Source: Ilyonectria destructans (Eukaryota > Ascomycota > Sordariomycetes > Hypocreales > Nectriaceae). From it: 64,000 nucleotides of DNA. The notes below the pieces were generated by a model. The model was not told the origin of the DNA. It made no database searches and saw only the letters and a list, made by a program, of their open reading frames with translations. The stretch's first letter is position 1. Every line of letters starts with the position of its first letter. The translations under genes were made by a program, and so were the position numbers. The stretch lies in assembly GCA_020740775.1 (NCBI GenBank), contig JAHEWK010000001.1, positions 62,001-126,000 of the forward strand, written 5' to 3'. Shown piece after piece: positions 33,415 through 44,803 of this stretch.

Positions 33415-36400
33415 TCAACTATCAGCATTGGCAAAGAAGAACGCTGGATTGGCGGGCACAGCGCTCTGAGCGATGTTCGGCATATTTTCCACCACCTGGC
33501 CCGTAACAACGTCGACACCCTGCATGCCACCGAGTTGAACATTAAGGACCTGAATCTCCTTCAAGTTGGCGGATCGTTTGAGCGTGTCTAGCATGGACAC
33601 GATGACCTGTTCTTCGTCGAAGGGAAGCTTCCGGTCAAAAACATCCTTCTCTGATTCGCCCGACTGTACGCGTTTCTTGAGGGACTGTATGAACGGCATG
33701 GCCCGTTTCTTTTCGGTTTTGTCGATGCGGCTCGCGAGAAGCTTATCGTTTACTGATTTGGTCAAAGGATCCCAGAGCTCCTTGAACAGCTCAATTTGCG
33801 TGTTCTGCCATGCTGGAAACCGCTCGTTCATGTAGATGGTGAGCTTCTTGGGTTTTTTCGGGTCGAATGATACCCCCTTGCCCTTCGCTCTCTTCCTCAT
33901 TTGAAGTCCCTCAGCCGAGTTGACGTTTGCCGATGTTTGCGAGATGTACTTCCGTGCAGCGCTCAGAGCCGCATCAGCTTCTGGTACTTGAGGAAACCGA
34001 GCTAGCTGGATGCTCTTTGGCTTCTGAAGGATCTCCAACCAAACAACTTCGGCCCAGTGCGGCGCAATGACAGCAACAAGCAAACATTGGAGCTCAACGT
34101 AGCGCGTGACTAGATCATGATGCATCCATGTGCCAACGCTGTACTCTCTATAAAACGACAACGCGTTGTTGAAGCTGATTCTATTTGTCAGCAAATCACT
34201 GTCCCAATTTTCTGGGCTCAAACCTACTCGTATAGGCCTGTCTTGAGGGCTAGCTTGTAGTTCGTTTCAACTGTAAGTAATGATGTCAACGGTGCCATTA
34301 CTCCAGGGCCTCAGCAGAACTAACTGTAATGCCCAATCGTCACCTTGGCAAGAGAATTCATCTCGTTGGCAAAGATCTCGTCCATGTAATTAAATTCACC
34401 GCGGCGAAGATCATTCTTCAGCGTGTCCTCAATCCAACCTTCATCGCGTTAGTATTGCGTCTTACCGATCTAAACACAGGACACAAACCGCGCAAATTGT
34501 ACAGACGCAGAATTGCCGAATCAATAGAGTCTTCGACTAGGTTCGAATCGCCAATGCCGTCTGTCCAGTTGTCAGCCCAGCGTATCAATTAATCCTCTCG
34601 GGCAATGTACCGCCGGCGTCTGCCAATCCGATTCTGGTTGCATCAGCGCCGTATTTCTTGACAAGTTCTTGTAGTGTCATGAAATTTCCTGTCGATTTAC
34701 TCATTTTCTCTCCGTTTAGCATAAGATGTCCGTTGCATCGGATACCTTTGGGCCAGTATTCGGGCTGATCCTCCCAGATGGCTAGATGTGTATAGAGAAA
34801 GAAGGTTAGATGATTGTTGATGAGGTCCTTTCCGCTACTCCTTAGTGTGAGAGGGTACTCGTAAGAGAAGCTGCGCCTCATGGTCTCGAGGGAGGCCTTG
34901 GGAATCTCAGACTGGAGAACATCGTCTCCAAGGTCGCGACGGCAGAAGATAAAATCCCACACCTCATCCGTCATTTGCTCCGCACCAACGTTCAAAGGTC
35001 CCTTCACATGGCCATAGATGTCCGCATGTAGCATGTGGCATACAGTATAGTAGGCCATGTAAATTGTCTGGCAGTGGCGTCAGCTGCTGTAGTCGCCTTC
35101 TGATGAAAAATATGGGCAGGCTTACCGAATCTGACAGTGACTCGACCAAGAAATCTGTGTCCCAAGGCAGCCTAGAGCCCAAACCAAAGCTCCTAGCGCA
35201 TGCCCACTGGTTCAACCAGTTTAGGACACCGTCAAATGCGTTCCGGGTCTCGTCACCAAATGTGTTGAGACTGTTGTGTAGGTAATCGAGGGCCCGCTGC
35301 TTCCAGGACTCCTCTCCATAATCAATGTACCACTGATCCATGAGAGCCACAATGCAGTCATCGGAGGATCGACTGATGACTTTGTTTTCAGGCTCAGCAT
35401 ATGGGAGAGCGAAACCCTGCTCAACAAGGTATTTTCGAACTCTCGGCTTGGCCGATTCGACAGATTCACCAGCGTACGCCCCAATCTTCATCTTGCCCTT
35501 GTAAAACCTATTTGACGTTATTAAAACGAGCCTTGTCTTAAATGCCTCGTAATATAACAAGCGAGTCGCAACGAAACGTTAAACCTGAGCCACAAGTCTA
35601 CTCACCCGTCAGTAAAAGCAATATCCTTTGCCTTGTCCAACTGAACTGTGTCTTTGGGACTGTTGATCTTGAGTTCCTCGACAAGAATCCTTGCTATCTG
35701 GTCACCCCTTGGAGTCTCAATTATGTCGATTATCTCGAGCTGTGCCCATTCTGGCTGAATTCCGTAGTGCTGTGCTTTTTTGCGAAGGTCCATCATCGTG
35801 ATGAAATCGGTGGGAGAGTCAGACGGAACTGAAGCAACAATCCCTGGAAAGAAGGCAGGAGTTAGTTGAAATGAGTTTATAAATGCGAGGGAAAGAAAAG
35901 AAAAGAGTACCTGTGCCCTTGGCCGGCAGAATTGACTCCATAGGTAGGACTCGGACTCCTGCCGTGTGTATCGAGAGAGGGGCACGAACCAGAGTGCCTA
36001 TCAGGTCGGCTCCAGGCACGTCGGTGAGGTGGTCAATTTCACCGTCCTTTGCAAAGATTCCCTGATACGCCATGTTGCGGGCAGCGCTAAGTTCTTCAGC
36101 ACAATGGATTCCCTATGGGTTATGAAGGAGCTTACCGCTGGGTGATGACATAATAGTCTTTCTCAGAAGCCTTGAAAATACCGTAAGTTATTTTAGGTGA
36201 AACGAACACGGCGGTCTGGCCGTACATCGTCTCGGGCCGGAGAGTGGCGGCAATGAGGAAGACGTTGGCTTCGTGGGGAAGCTCCTCGGGCCTCTTGTTC
36301 CATTTCAAAACCTTCATCTTGAGACCAGTATATTCCTGTGGTCCAATCCCCTCCCCCTCAGACCTGTCATGGTCCATGCATGGCTGACCATCTTTGACCG

Positions 36401-37486
36401 AATAGATAGTGTAACGCTTGCCGAACTTGATTTTGTTCTGCTTCTTGAGAACTCTCATCTGCCATTTAACCTATTTGGCGTCAGTATGTGGTTCGCCAGT
36501 AGGCCATTATCAGCACCAAGGCTGGGACAAAGATATTCGCGAAATATAGGGTCATTGTCACAAAACCTAACAGGAAAATACATACAAAGGAGTCAAAGTA
36601 AGGATTGATGTCGGTGGTGATGAACGATCGCCGCCAGTCAATGCGACATCCCAGACTCGTGAGGTCCTCCCTTGCCTGAGGAGGGAAGTAGATCAGCCAA
36701 TACTGCGGGTCGGCGAAGCGATGAATCTCGTCCTTCGGAATATCCATGGACTCCATGATTTGGAACTGGAACTTCAGCTTGGCGGTCTTGGCGTTCGCCT
36801 TTGACTTGGAGCTCAAGAACTTGGTCACATCCTCCCGCTTCTGGCCTGTAGTACCTGACTCCGCAATGACTACCTCATCTCCCTTATATCCTGAAAAATC
36901 TTCGCCAAATGTTCTGATCTCGTTTTTGAGCTTGTCAGCCACAGCCTTGATCGGCATTCCGGTTGCGTGATATCCCATCGGGAAGAACGCCTGCTTTCCC
37001 TGCATCCTGGCTACCTACAGACCGTGGGTTAATTAGCGAAGTGACTTGGGATATGGATTGGGGATATGGAAGCTTTACACCGGCACCGAACTCAACCTTG
37101 CTGACTGAGAAGACGTGGCCAGCGTGTAGACGACCATTTTGGTATGGAAATGCCATGGTTCCCATCCAATTTGGGAACTTTTCTCGCAGCTCGGTTGGGG
37201 TGACATTGCCGAGGGGGTATTCTTCGATCGAGGGGGGGTTGGCTTCAAAGATCTTGCTATCAGCCCAGATTTTTTGGTATTTTTTCTCCTTTGCCACAAG
37301 GGAGTCGCGCTTCTCAGTTCCTTTCAACTCTTTTGTCTTGGAAAGCTGGGGGCTTTCCACGGCCATTGAAGGGCTGGCGTCCGTCATGATTGTAAGGAAC
37401 TGGTTGTAAAGTCGATAAAATTCATTAACATCAGACGTTGCGGGATCGAGTTCAAACGCAAGCTGCAATGTGTCCTGCTCGTCCAT
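33415..37486 (-). CDS. Divergent cytosolic-type leucyl-tRNA synthetase, 1139 aa, 11 exons
   Basis: Minus-strand exons: 37486-37079, 37014-36586, 36470-36136, 36086-35911, 35843-35606, 35507-35126, 35067-34611, 34560-34489, 34438-34325, 34270-34228 and 34180-33415. The sum is 3420 nt; every junction keeps frame. The protein is full-length for eukaryotic cytosolic LeuRS. It has the class I HIGH-type motif HAGH (about residue 121) and [11 protein letters not shown]. It also has the CP1 editing domain ([11 protein letters not shown], then [12 protein letters not shown]), KMSKS (about 777-781) and the tRNA-binding C-terminal part ([13 protein letters not shown]). Compared with the family pattern as I recall it, several near-invariant stretches differ ([12 protein letters not shown], where AYPYMNG is usual; MGYHATG, where LGFHCTG is usual). 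The first ATG adds about 33 residues before [12 protein letters not shown]. It looks active. It charges tRNA-Leu; a second, non-housekeeping copy is suspected. Confidence 0.93.
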
Positions 37487-39510
37487 ATAATATAATGATT
37501 CTTAAAGCGTTAGGGAAGCTATGTTTTTCCCTCAGCTTGCTCGGTTAGCTTAATACTCCGAATTGGCCGTTCATGCCGAGTTCTCCGAATCATTTTTGCC
37601 CGAACATGGGTCTAACATCAGAACAGGGGAAGATAGTTCGAAGGGGCTCCACTATCATGGCTAAAAGTTTACGCCGAGAACGTTGTGATTAGGTGCCCCG
37701 GTTAAATTCTAGAGATACGATTGGCCTGTCAAATTGCATGATCTTGTCAAGAGGCAGGTTACAGTCGGAGTTATCGGCGTGAACCGGTATATGGTGGGGA
37801 TCCGCTCCTTCATTCCGACTCCGATTTCTCCAATTGTAGCCTGTATGACATGTCCCACCTTCTTCCGAGCTGTCGATCTGTCTCCGAAGCGACGTACTGC
37901 GGAAGCGAGTACTGTTTGACATTTGGTAAAAACTCCCTATAGGCTAAGTGACTACATTATCAATGGGCAACTACAAGTTAATACATGTAATTAATACTCA
38001 CAAGTTCAAAGTCGCGATTATGTCAAGCAGCTTTCCAGTCAAGTGATGTTAAAAAACACAAATCGTTCCCTGCTAATTATCAAAATGGAATAATCGATGG
38101 ATCCAACTGATAAGGGAGACCTAATTATACATTTGGGTTCCAATGACCTTGCCGACGCAGGTGCTTCTCAAGCTTAGGGGAACAATGATTGGTTCTTCTA
38201 TTAGGTCATAACAATTCCAACCCTTGATTTATATTTATGTAGTCATATCAGGTGTCGCATTCTTCATCAAAAAAAAAAATCCCAGCGGAGAAACATTTAG
38301 ACAAGGTCATCTGCGATGAGCCTCGAGGTCGTTCCGCACAGGGTGAGGCACGCTGGGTCTCGAATAATACATTGATAAATTGGTATTAAGCTTTAAGGCG
38401 AACTTAGCGATGAAATTTGGACATTGCGTGAACTCACTCGCTTGCTAACATGTTCAAGGTTTAGTAGCCATGGGCTCTGTTACCGTCTTGAACTGCACCG
38501 CGAGAATTAAGGTACAAAAGTTTGGGAATTTCAAGCGTCGTAAACACTTTGCAAGGAGCCTTTCCTAGATCTTACGAATATAATAAACACCACTGCCTTA
38601 TTAATAGAGACAGGGTCAGGGCTGGAATGTTACCATCAACACCTTCAAACAAATGGGGAGCTGTCAGGCTCCATTTAATTGGAAATAGAGATACGCATGT
38701 GAGAAAAGCAATTTAAATAGGCCAAGGTCTTTAAATCATCAGCTAAGGATTGTAAGGAACGGCTGGGCCGCCGTGGAGGGCTTGAAGAGAGACGAGGCAA
38801 AGTTCGTAAGTTAGACATATAAGATGAACTAGTCCTATGCAGTTGATGGCGAGGACGGTAATGACTGAGTTAGGTACATGGCTTGGTGCCTGTTCCTAGA
38901 AAAGCCATCTATCTCAGATGCTGAGAATGTGGATAGACTGTTACCCTAGCCCTGTCGCATCTCATGGTCAGCACGACGGATCTAGGTCCAGTTCAGTCAC
39001 TCATTTGCCGTGAGAAAGCAAGCTCGCTATATCATTACTCCGTATTCCCAGTTGTAATAGATATAATTGGAATCTGGGTGCGTAAAGAAGTTGTAAGCCA
39101 CGTTGACACGTATGTTGCTTGTGCTGTAAGTCCACTAAGATATGCTCGGAAGTCCCTTGATGTCGCGGAGGAGGCGCCGAGTGACTTGGCGGTTGGTATA
39201 TGCATAGCTCTTGATGCTGTTGGGTCCTCCAACCCACGTCCAGGTCGTACCCCGGTAGAGGCCACCCCCAGATACTGGGCTGTAGTAGTAGGTGCACTGG
39301 GATCCCGAATCTACGTCATCTGGCCCTAAAGGTTATTGAGCAGGTTATACCCCTCTATAGAGGTATAGACATATAGAGTGCAAATAGAAGATTGTATATA
39401 ATACGTGGCAGTTATAGTTTTGATATTTAAGAGATAGTTTTTAAATTTAGAGAAAGCTGAAGATAGCTTAGAGAGGCTTTAAAATATTTTTTGTTAAAAA
39501 TTTAAATATA
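37487..39510. other. Long non-coding stretch upstream of LeuRS
   Basis: About 2 kb. The first 200 bp hold two CTCCGAAT words (about 37555 and 37583), similar to the TCGGAG words in the cluster promoters. The rest is moderately AT-rich. No gene, RNA or complete mobile element was recognised; an open frame near 39000-39330 has no family features. Confidence 0.45.
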
Positions 39511-40035
39511 ATTTAAGGGGAGGTAAAGGGGCCTTAGTAGCATATATACCTGGAGGGGGGACTAGAGGCTTAACAGTTAAAAAAAAAACCAACAATAGGT
39601 TAATAGCGCAGATAAATACCCGGTCTACAGATTCAACATTACATTTTGGGATCATCGTACGATGCTTAGAACAGCTTCCAGACCGGCTGCTAGGAATCCG
39701 GTCCGGACCGGGTCTCAGACCCCCGGCAGGTGGGTCCTCCGGTCTCAGACCTCCGGGCCCGAGGCCCGGAGGCTGCCGGAGGCCGCCCTCATCTTCATCT
39801 ATAAGACCGATCCCTAGCCCTTCGTTAGATAGGAAATCAAGAGCTTTCATTATCATCATCCTAATCCTATCCACTCAGTATAACAAACAGTAACAAATAT
39901 AATTTAAATTAGCTTATTAGAAGGTAAAGAGGCACTAGTAGAATATACACCCGGAGGTAGAACTAGAGACTTAACAGTAAAAAAAAAACCAACAGTAAGA
40001 TTAACAACACAGACTAAATATCTAGTTCACAGAAA
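39511..40035. repeat. Two diverged direct repeats around a GC-rich core
   Basis: About 39511-39630 and 39903-40032 share order and sequence (AGGTAAAG, then CTAGTAG, TATACCTGGAGG or TACACCCGGAGG, ACTAGAG, CTTAACAGT, poly-A, CCAACA), diverged by many transitions. Between them is a 270-bp GC-rich segment with repeated GGTCTCAGACC-type palindromic words. This may be a decayed mobile element or its ends. The right copy abuts the 3' end of the SDR gene. Confidence 0.6.
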
Positions 40036-40051
40036 TAGTTATTTCTATATT

Positions 40052-40975
40052 TTACTCAAGCTCCTGCTCAGTCCACTTCCAGATGTCTTCCTCGAGGCCT
40101 TGATTATATATGACTTTTGACCCCTTTCCAGTCACGCCGATAGGATGGTAAAATTCGCCCGATTTAGCATCTGGACTAACAGCAGCCCACAGCTGATTCT
40201 TGGCGCCAGTTGAGACAGGGGTGGCAAAGATATCACCGAGGAAGCCACTAACTCGCAGGAGAGGTTTAAGTATAGGCCAACTAGCGGCGATCCCGCTAGA
40301 GATATTCGTATTGACAGAACCGGGGTGTAATGAGATTGACCGGATCTCCGGGTGACGGCGTGATAGAGCGTTGGCGTAGAGAATATTGGCTGCTTTAGAA
40401 ATACCGTAGCGGGCAAAGGTCGAGATGGAGGCCATGTCCGTCTTGAACTTGTCGAACTCAGAGGGGCTAGGGAATGGCCCCCAGCCCTCGGCCTTAGAGG
40501 CGACGGTAATAATACGGACGTCCTGGGGCGGGGTGGTAGCAACGGCTGTCTTCTTCAGGGTAGGGAGGAGGAGCTTGATGAGAAGGGCGTGGCCGATGTG
40601 GTTGGTGCCAAACTGAATCTCGTAGCCGTCCTTGGTTTTTCCAGGCGGAACGGCCATAATACCGGCATTATTGATAAGAATATGGAGTTGGTCTGACTGG
40701 GCGTGGAAGTCAACGACTGCTTTCTTGATACTATCAAAAGATGAAAGGTCGAGGCTTAGAAAGATAATAGGCGCCGCGTCGGGGACAGTCTTGCGGATCT
40801 CCTCTATTGCAGCGAGGGCTTTAGACTCCGCGCGGGCCGCGAGGAAGATATATGCCGGATTGTGCTTGCTGAGCTGCAGGACAGTCTCCATCCCGAGGCC
40901 AACATTGCCTCCCGTGACGAGAATGACCTTGCCAGAGAGATCGGGAATGTCTTTATCGGGGTTGAATGTTGGCAT
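40052..40975 (-). CDS. Retinol-dehydrogenase/WWOX-like SDR, 307 aa
   Basis: A single intact exon. The product begins MPTFNPDKDIPDLSGK and has the SDR cofactor motif TGGNVGLG (about residue 21), the acidic-hydrophobic LDLSSFDS element, NNAGIMAVP, ITVASKAEGWGP and the catalytic YGISK, then LHPGSVNTN. This is the fungal family usually annotated as short-chain dehydrogenase / retinol dehydrogenase-like, NADP(H)-dependent by its general pattern. Length is normal and all catalytic residues are present. Substrate unknown. A miniature inverted-repeat element lies about 205 bp upstream of the start. Confidence 0.93.
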   Translation of the reverse strand: MPTFNPDKDIPDLSGKVILVTGGNVGLGMETVLQLSKHNPAYIFLAARAESKALAAIEEIRKTVPDAAPIIFLSLDLSSFDSIKKAVVDFHAQSDQLHILINNAGIMAVPPGKTKDGYEIQFGTNHIGHALLIKLLLPTLKKTAVATTPPQDVRIITVASKAEGWGPFPSPSEFDKFKTDMASISTFARYGISKAANILYANALSRRHPEIRSISLHPGSVNTNISSGIAASWPILKPLLRVSGFLGDIFATPVSTGAKNQLWAAVSPDAKSGEFYHPIGVTGKGSKVIYNQGLEEDIWKWTEQELE

Positions 40976-41180
40976 GCTGGTGGTATGATCTCGATTGTCT
41001 ATATGATAGATGAGAAGTGCTCTAGGACTGCGTGCAGGTTTACAGAATATTTATATCAAGCAAGCTCCGCTTCTTGCATAAAACTCCGACGCCTAGGGTC
41101 CCCGATGAGATTGTGTAACGGGTTGGGTCCATGGTGATCTGAACTAGTTCTCCGTTGGGGTATATTGGCACAGCATGCTA

Positions 41181-41298
41181 TACAGGCCACAAGGGTCATA
41201 AAGGTTGATTGCGTAACTAGTCTCGCATGTATTCCACCAGCAACTGCACACCCAATTGGTATGTGTAGCATTAACCTTTATTACCCTTGTGGCCTGTA
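41181..41298. mobile_element. 118-bp miniature inverted-repeat element
   Basis: The arms 41181-41206 and 41273-41298 are inverted copies of 26 bp with one mismatch, each ending in TA followed inward by CAGGCCACAAGGGT. With TA as target duplication this is a Tc1/mariner-type MITE. It lies in the promoter region of the SDR at 40052-40975. Confidence 0.75.
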
Positions 41299-41926
41299 CT
41301 CTCGAATCTCCGCAACCTCCGCTTAAGCTATACTACCTAATTATGCAGGATTTCTCTGCAAAGAAGTGGAAAAAGTGTATCGGCAGAAAATATAGCGAAT
41401 AGTAGCAAATTGCTATAAATATATATTACCCTGCTCTTATAAACCGAATGGGCTCTGCGGTCTGACATTTGCTCAACTTCATGCCCCAACCGCTGGCCTT
41501 GGATCTTGTGACTTGTAAGGTTTGCGGACTTTATGGATCCGTGCTAGCCTTTGATACCACGTCGGGTGCGGACATAGGACATCAAGGATCTACGTTGGGC
41601 TTCGGGTTGCGGGTTGGCACGTGTGTTCGGAAAAGGTAGGAAACGCAATTTAAGTCCACCAAAAATCAGCCACAGCGACTCATGAACTAAAAAGCGCATA
41701 AATCAATAGAAAAAATTCAACCAATTTGATGAAAATAAATACAATGACTTCATGTCTTTAGTAAGGCTTTTATTATTCATTCGTATGTATGTATGTATGT
41801 ATGTATATTTTTCGTCCGGGGGCCGTAAGGCCCGTACAGCAACAACAGATACACAATACACACACATGTTCAAGGTCATCAAATGGTCACATAAGCTATC
41901 CAACGGAACAATCTATAGTCCTAAAC
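41299..41926. other. Intergenic region
   Basis: About 630 bp, no supported gene. It contains a short microsatellite of GTAT units near 41785-41805. Confidence 0.45.
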
Positions 41927-42240
41927 TCCGCCACGTGCATACTATTAAGTTAAGCAATTACCACTTCCACGGGTTTAGGGGGTTCTTATTGGTCGTTTTA
42001 TCGCCCACGGAAACGCTGCCGCATAATTGGCTCGTCACAGGAGCGAGGGTCTAACCACCCCTGGGGGACGTGCGCCTTCCCGTGTTTCAACTGGGTGGAA
42101 CCTACAGAATAAACTCCGCCACCTGCATACGCATTAACTTAAGCAATTACCACTTCCATGGGTTTAGGGGGGTCTTATTGGTCGTTTTGAGACCCACGGA
42201 AACGCTGACGCATCATTGGCTTATCAATAGAGCAAGGGTT
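41927..42240. repeat. Tandem duplication in the promoter of a Zn2Cys6 gene
   Basis: Two copies of about 130 bp start about 180 bp apart (41932 and 42113). They share the words CTCCGCCAC, GCAATTACCACTTCCA, GGGTTTAGGGGG, CTTATTGGTCGTTTT and CCCACGGAAACGCTG, with scattered differences. The first copy has CACGTG where the second has CACCTG. The second copy ends about 140 bp before the start codon at 42383. Confidence 0.85.
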
Positions 42241-42382
42241 TTGGTCTCAAAGCCAAGTCTTTTCGCATTCTTGCATTTCCGTCATTCTGTTCCTTTCTCC
42301 TCCACCCGGGATTTTGAGTCCGCCGCCGCTCCGTTCCATCACTGGCTCGACTCTGAGATACCCTAGCTCAACCAGGGGAGAA

Positions 42383-43546
42383 ATGCCTCAGCCTTACAGA
42401 AAGTCTAGGACTGGCTGCAAGGAGTGTAAACGGCGGCACATCAAATGCGATGAAACCCACCCGTCCTGTGTGAACTGTTCCACCTCTCACCGCCGGTGTT
42501 CCCTCCTTTCTCTCCACCCTCACCGGCCCTTTCCTGAATTCCGCCCACTCCCTTCCCTTCCCTCGCCCTTAACACCCAGTCTACCCGCTGCACAGTGCTA
42601 CCAACCATTGCCACCTGGATACGGACTGCAGGATCTGGAGCTCCTCCACCACTTCGAAAACGGCATGGCCGAGTGCATGGTCAGGCTCCACGAATCATCA
42701 AAGGGCGTTTGTAGACTGTCAGTTGAGCGTGCCTTCTCTAGGCCGTACCTCATGGACCAGATCCTCGCCGTCTCTGCAGCGCACCTGAGCACGGTACGTG
42801 GTAGCAAGAAGATGTCGTACCAGAATCGAGCGATGGAACTTCAAACTCGCGCGGTGGCATCTTTCAATGCTGAAACGGCCAGCATTTCCACTCAGAACTG
42901 CGTACACGTCTTCCTCTTCTCCACATTCCTCGGACATCAAGTGCTCTTCGAGACTCTCTCGATGCGCAACGACTTCTCTGCCTTCCTGGACCGCTTCGCC
43001 TCTTGCTTGCGCCTCCACCTTGGCATCCGTGCCACGACCAGCAGATGCTGGAACGCCATCAAAGACGAACTGCAACCCATCGTTGACATGAAGAACTGCT
43101 CCATCGCTGTGAAAATGACGGGCGAGCACATCTCAAATCGGGATGAGTGGTATGACGTCCTGGGAGACCTTCTCGATACTGCGAATCTCAACTTTTCGTC
43201 TATCGAGCCATGCAGACATGCGATGGAATGTCTAAGGCGAGCTTATGATACGTCCCGTATTCATCCCTCCCGCGCTGCTCGCAGTGTGTTGGCCTGGTGT
43301 GTAGCCGTATCAGAAGACTTCATCGACCTGTTGACAGAGCGACGGCCAGAGGCGCTAGTCATCTTTGCGTACTATGCTGTCCTTTTGCACGGCGTAAGGG
43401 ACATGTGGATCATTGGCGATGCAGGAGAGTTCATTATCCGATCCATAACGGCATATTTAGGATCTCATTGGGAAAAGTGGCTTGCATGGCCTAACGCAGT
43501 TGTGGGTGCCACCATGGATGATAATGTCCAAAGATTAGTAGCATAG
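42383..43546 (+). CDS. Zn2Cys6 fungal transcription factor, 387 aa
   Basis: Single exon. MPQPYRKSRTGCKECKRRH opens the zinc cluster at residues 12-39 (CKECKRRHIKC, then CVNCSTSHRRC). This start matches the usual Upc2-like arrangement, in which the cluster is close to the N-terminus. The middle carries DLELLHHFENGMAEC and RPYLMDQILAVSAAHLS, typical of the fungal-specific domain in sterol-uptake-control-like regulators, a large family with many roles. Length is at the short end of normal. The frame is open upstream to 42314, but only without an ATG, so 42383 is the start. Its promoter contains a tandem duplication. It sits next to an NLR relic and a transposon; targets unknown. Confidence 0.9.
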   Translation: MPQPYRKSRTGCKECKRRHIKCDETHPSCVNCSTSHRRCSLLSLHPHRPFPEFRPLPSLPSPLTPSLPAAQCYQPLPPGYGLQDLELLHHFENGMAECMVRLHESSKGVCRLSVERAFSRPYLMDQILAVSAAHLSTVRGSKKMSYQNRAMELQTRAVASFNAETASISTQNCVHVFLFSTFLGHQVLFETLSMRNDFSAFLDRFASCLRLHLGIRATTSRCWNAIKDELQPIVDMKNCSIAVKMTGEHISNRDEWYDVLGDLLDTANLNFSSIEPCRHAMECLRRAYDTSRIHPSRAARSVLAWCVAVSEDFIDLLTERRPEALVIFAYYAVLLHGVRDMWIIGDAGEFIIRSITAYLGSHWEKWLAWPNAVVGATMDDNVQRLVA

Positions 43547-44229
43547 TCATTTGATAATCAATTGCGTAATAGCCTGCCCTTTCTCGCTATCAGATATTGC
43601 CACGGCGCTTCTAGTTAACATAAAGCCGCCCTCCTTAACACCTGGCAATCAGCCATCGTCTAATGTTCTCAAGCAGTAAATTATGACCGCAGTGCAAGTT
43701 TTGTTGCATTATCCCTCGTGATCAGCCCCATTACAGAAGGGTAGAGCTATTCTTAACTGTAGGACAAGCTGGATTCAGGTGTAGCGAGCTTAGCTCTGGG
43801 TAATAGCTACACTAAAACTAAACCAGCATAAACTCTCTTAGCAACGCAACTTTTACTGGCATTTTATCCACTCCATCCTTTCCACGTCCACGATAGCTTC
43901 AAATGGATCCACTACACTGGCGGGCTCCGTGGATTAAGGTCCATCCACGCCACTGCCTCCGCTCGTGGATTTAGTGGAGTGGTTTGCAACCCTGGAGCCG
44001 GGTCGCTGTCTTCTTCGGGGATACCATCCTGCTGGATTACTGGGGCGGCCAGCTTGGTGATATTAAAGACGCCGAGGCCGCCGTCCGCAGCGACTCGGAA
44101 TAGCATAAGATCTGATTGCTATCGCAGATCGTTAGTATACCGAGGTTAAAGGTATCGTCTCTGCCGTTCAGGACCAGACCAGATGATAGGATGAAATGTA
44201 TCAAGATGATAAGGACAAGGAATCCCTGA
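43547..44229. other. Intergenic region upstream of the NLR relic
   Basis: About 680 bp. Part of it (from about 44030) may be very decayed N-terminal NLR sequence, but I could not follow a family pattern there. It includes GTGGATT words in both orientations near 43905-43985. Confidence 0.4.
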
Positions 44230-44803
44230 ACGACCTCTATGAGACGAACCCCCGCCACAACGAGGAGCGAATCTAGGACACAAAGGGCGGCCATTTCAGA
44301 GACTCGTATAGCTGGGTCCTAGACGATACCGACTCCCAGTAGGGGCGTGCTGAACTGGGTGATCGTCTGCTCTGGATCAAGGGTGATCCTGGTAAGGGTA
44401 AGATAATGCTGCTGTGGGTTGTAGTCGATGAGCTAGAGAAGGACACCGCGTACTGCTTGTCCTCCTTTTTCTGCTAAGCCACTGAACTCAAACTGAATAG
44501 CACGGCGGTTGTGTTGCGTGGCCTAATTTATTGCCTTGTCCGCCAATACCCGCCGCCCATCTCGCATCTGCGTAACTGGTATGATGATGGTGGCGGCAGG
44601 TGGCAGCTGTTCGAAGGGCTAAACGCCTAGGTGGCTATGTCCAAGATGCTCACAAAGATGCTGAATGATCAGACTATAAACAAGGTCATCCTAAAAGTCG
44701 ACGCTCTAGGCGAATGCATAACGAACCGGCCGGGTATTAAGTCGAGGCTGGCTACTAGCACACAAAATGCCACCCTCTATCTTAAGCTCAACAAAAACTA
44801 AAT
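44230..44803 (+). pseudogene. NACHT-domain (HET-E-like NLR) relic
   Basis: Reading the plus strand gives LNDLYETNPRHNEERI, a stop, DTKGGHFRDSYSWVL, another stop, then RLLWIKGDPGKGKIMLLWVV. That last piece is the P-loop of the fungal NACHT class, with Ile at the usual Thr. It continues as VVLRGLIYCLVRQYPP and KVILKVDALGECITNRPG (Walker B-like). Several in-frame stops separate the parts. Intact relatives are the vegetative-incompatibility and immune-type NLR proteins such as HET-E. No effector domain or repeat sensor is recognisable around it. The pseudogene is dead and truncated. Confidence 0.85.

Noticed and set aside
33415..37486. Mitochondrial or bacterial-type LeuRS
   Set aside because: Length (1139 aa), the large CP1 insertion with VPSDSP, and the C-terminal extension are those of the archaeal/eukaryotic cytosolic class; no presequence is present.
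39001..39329. Overlapping open frames near 39.1 kb
   Set aside because: Proline/serine-rich translations without domain features, in a region with no other coding signal.
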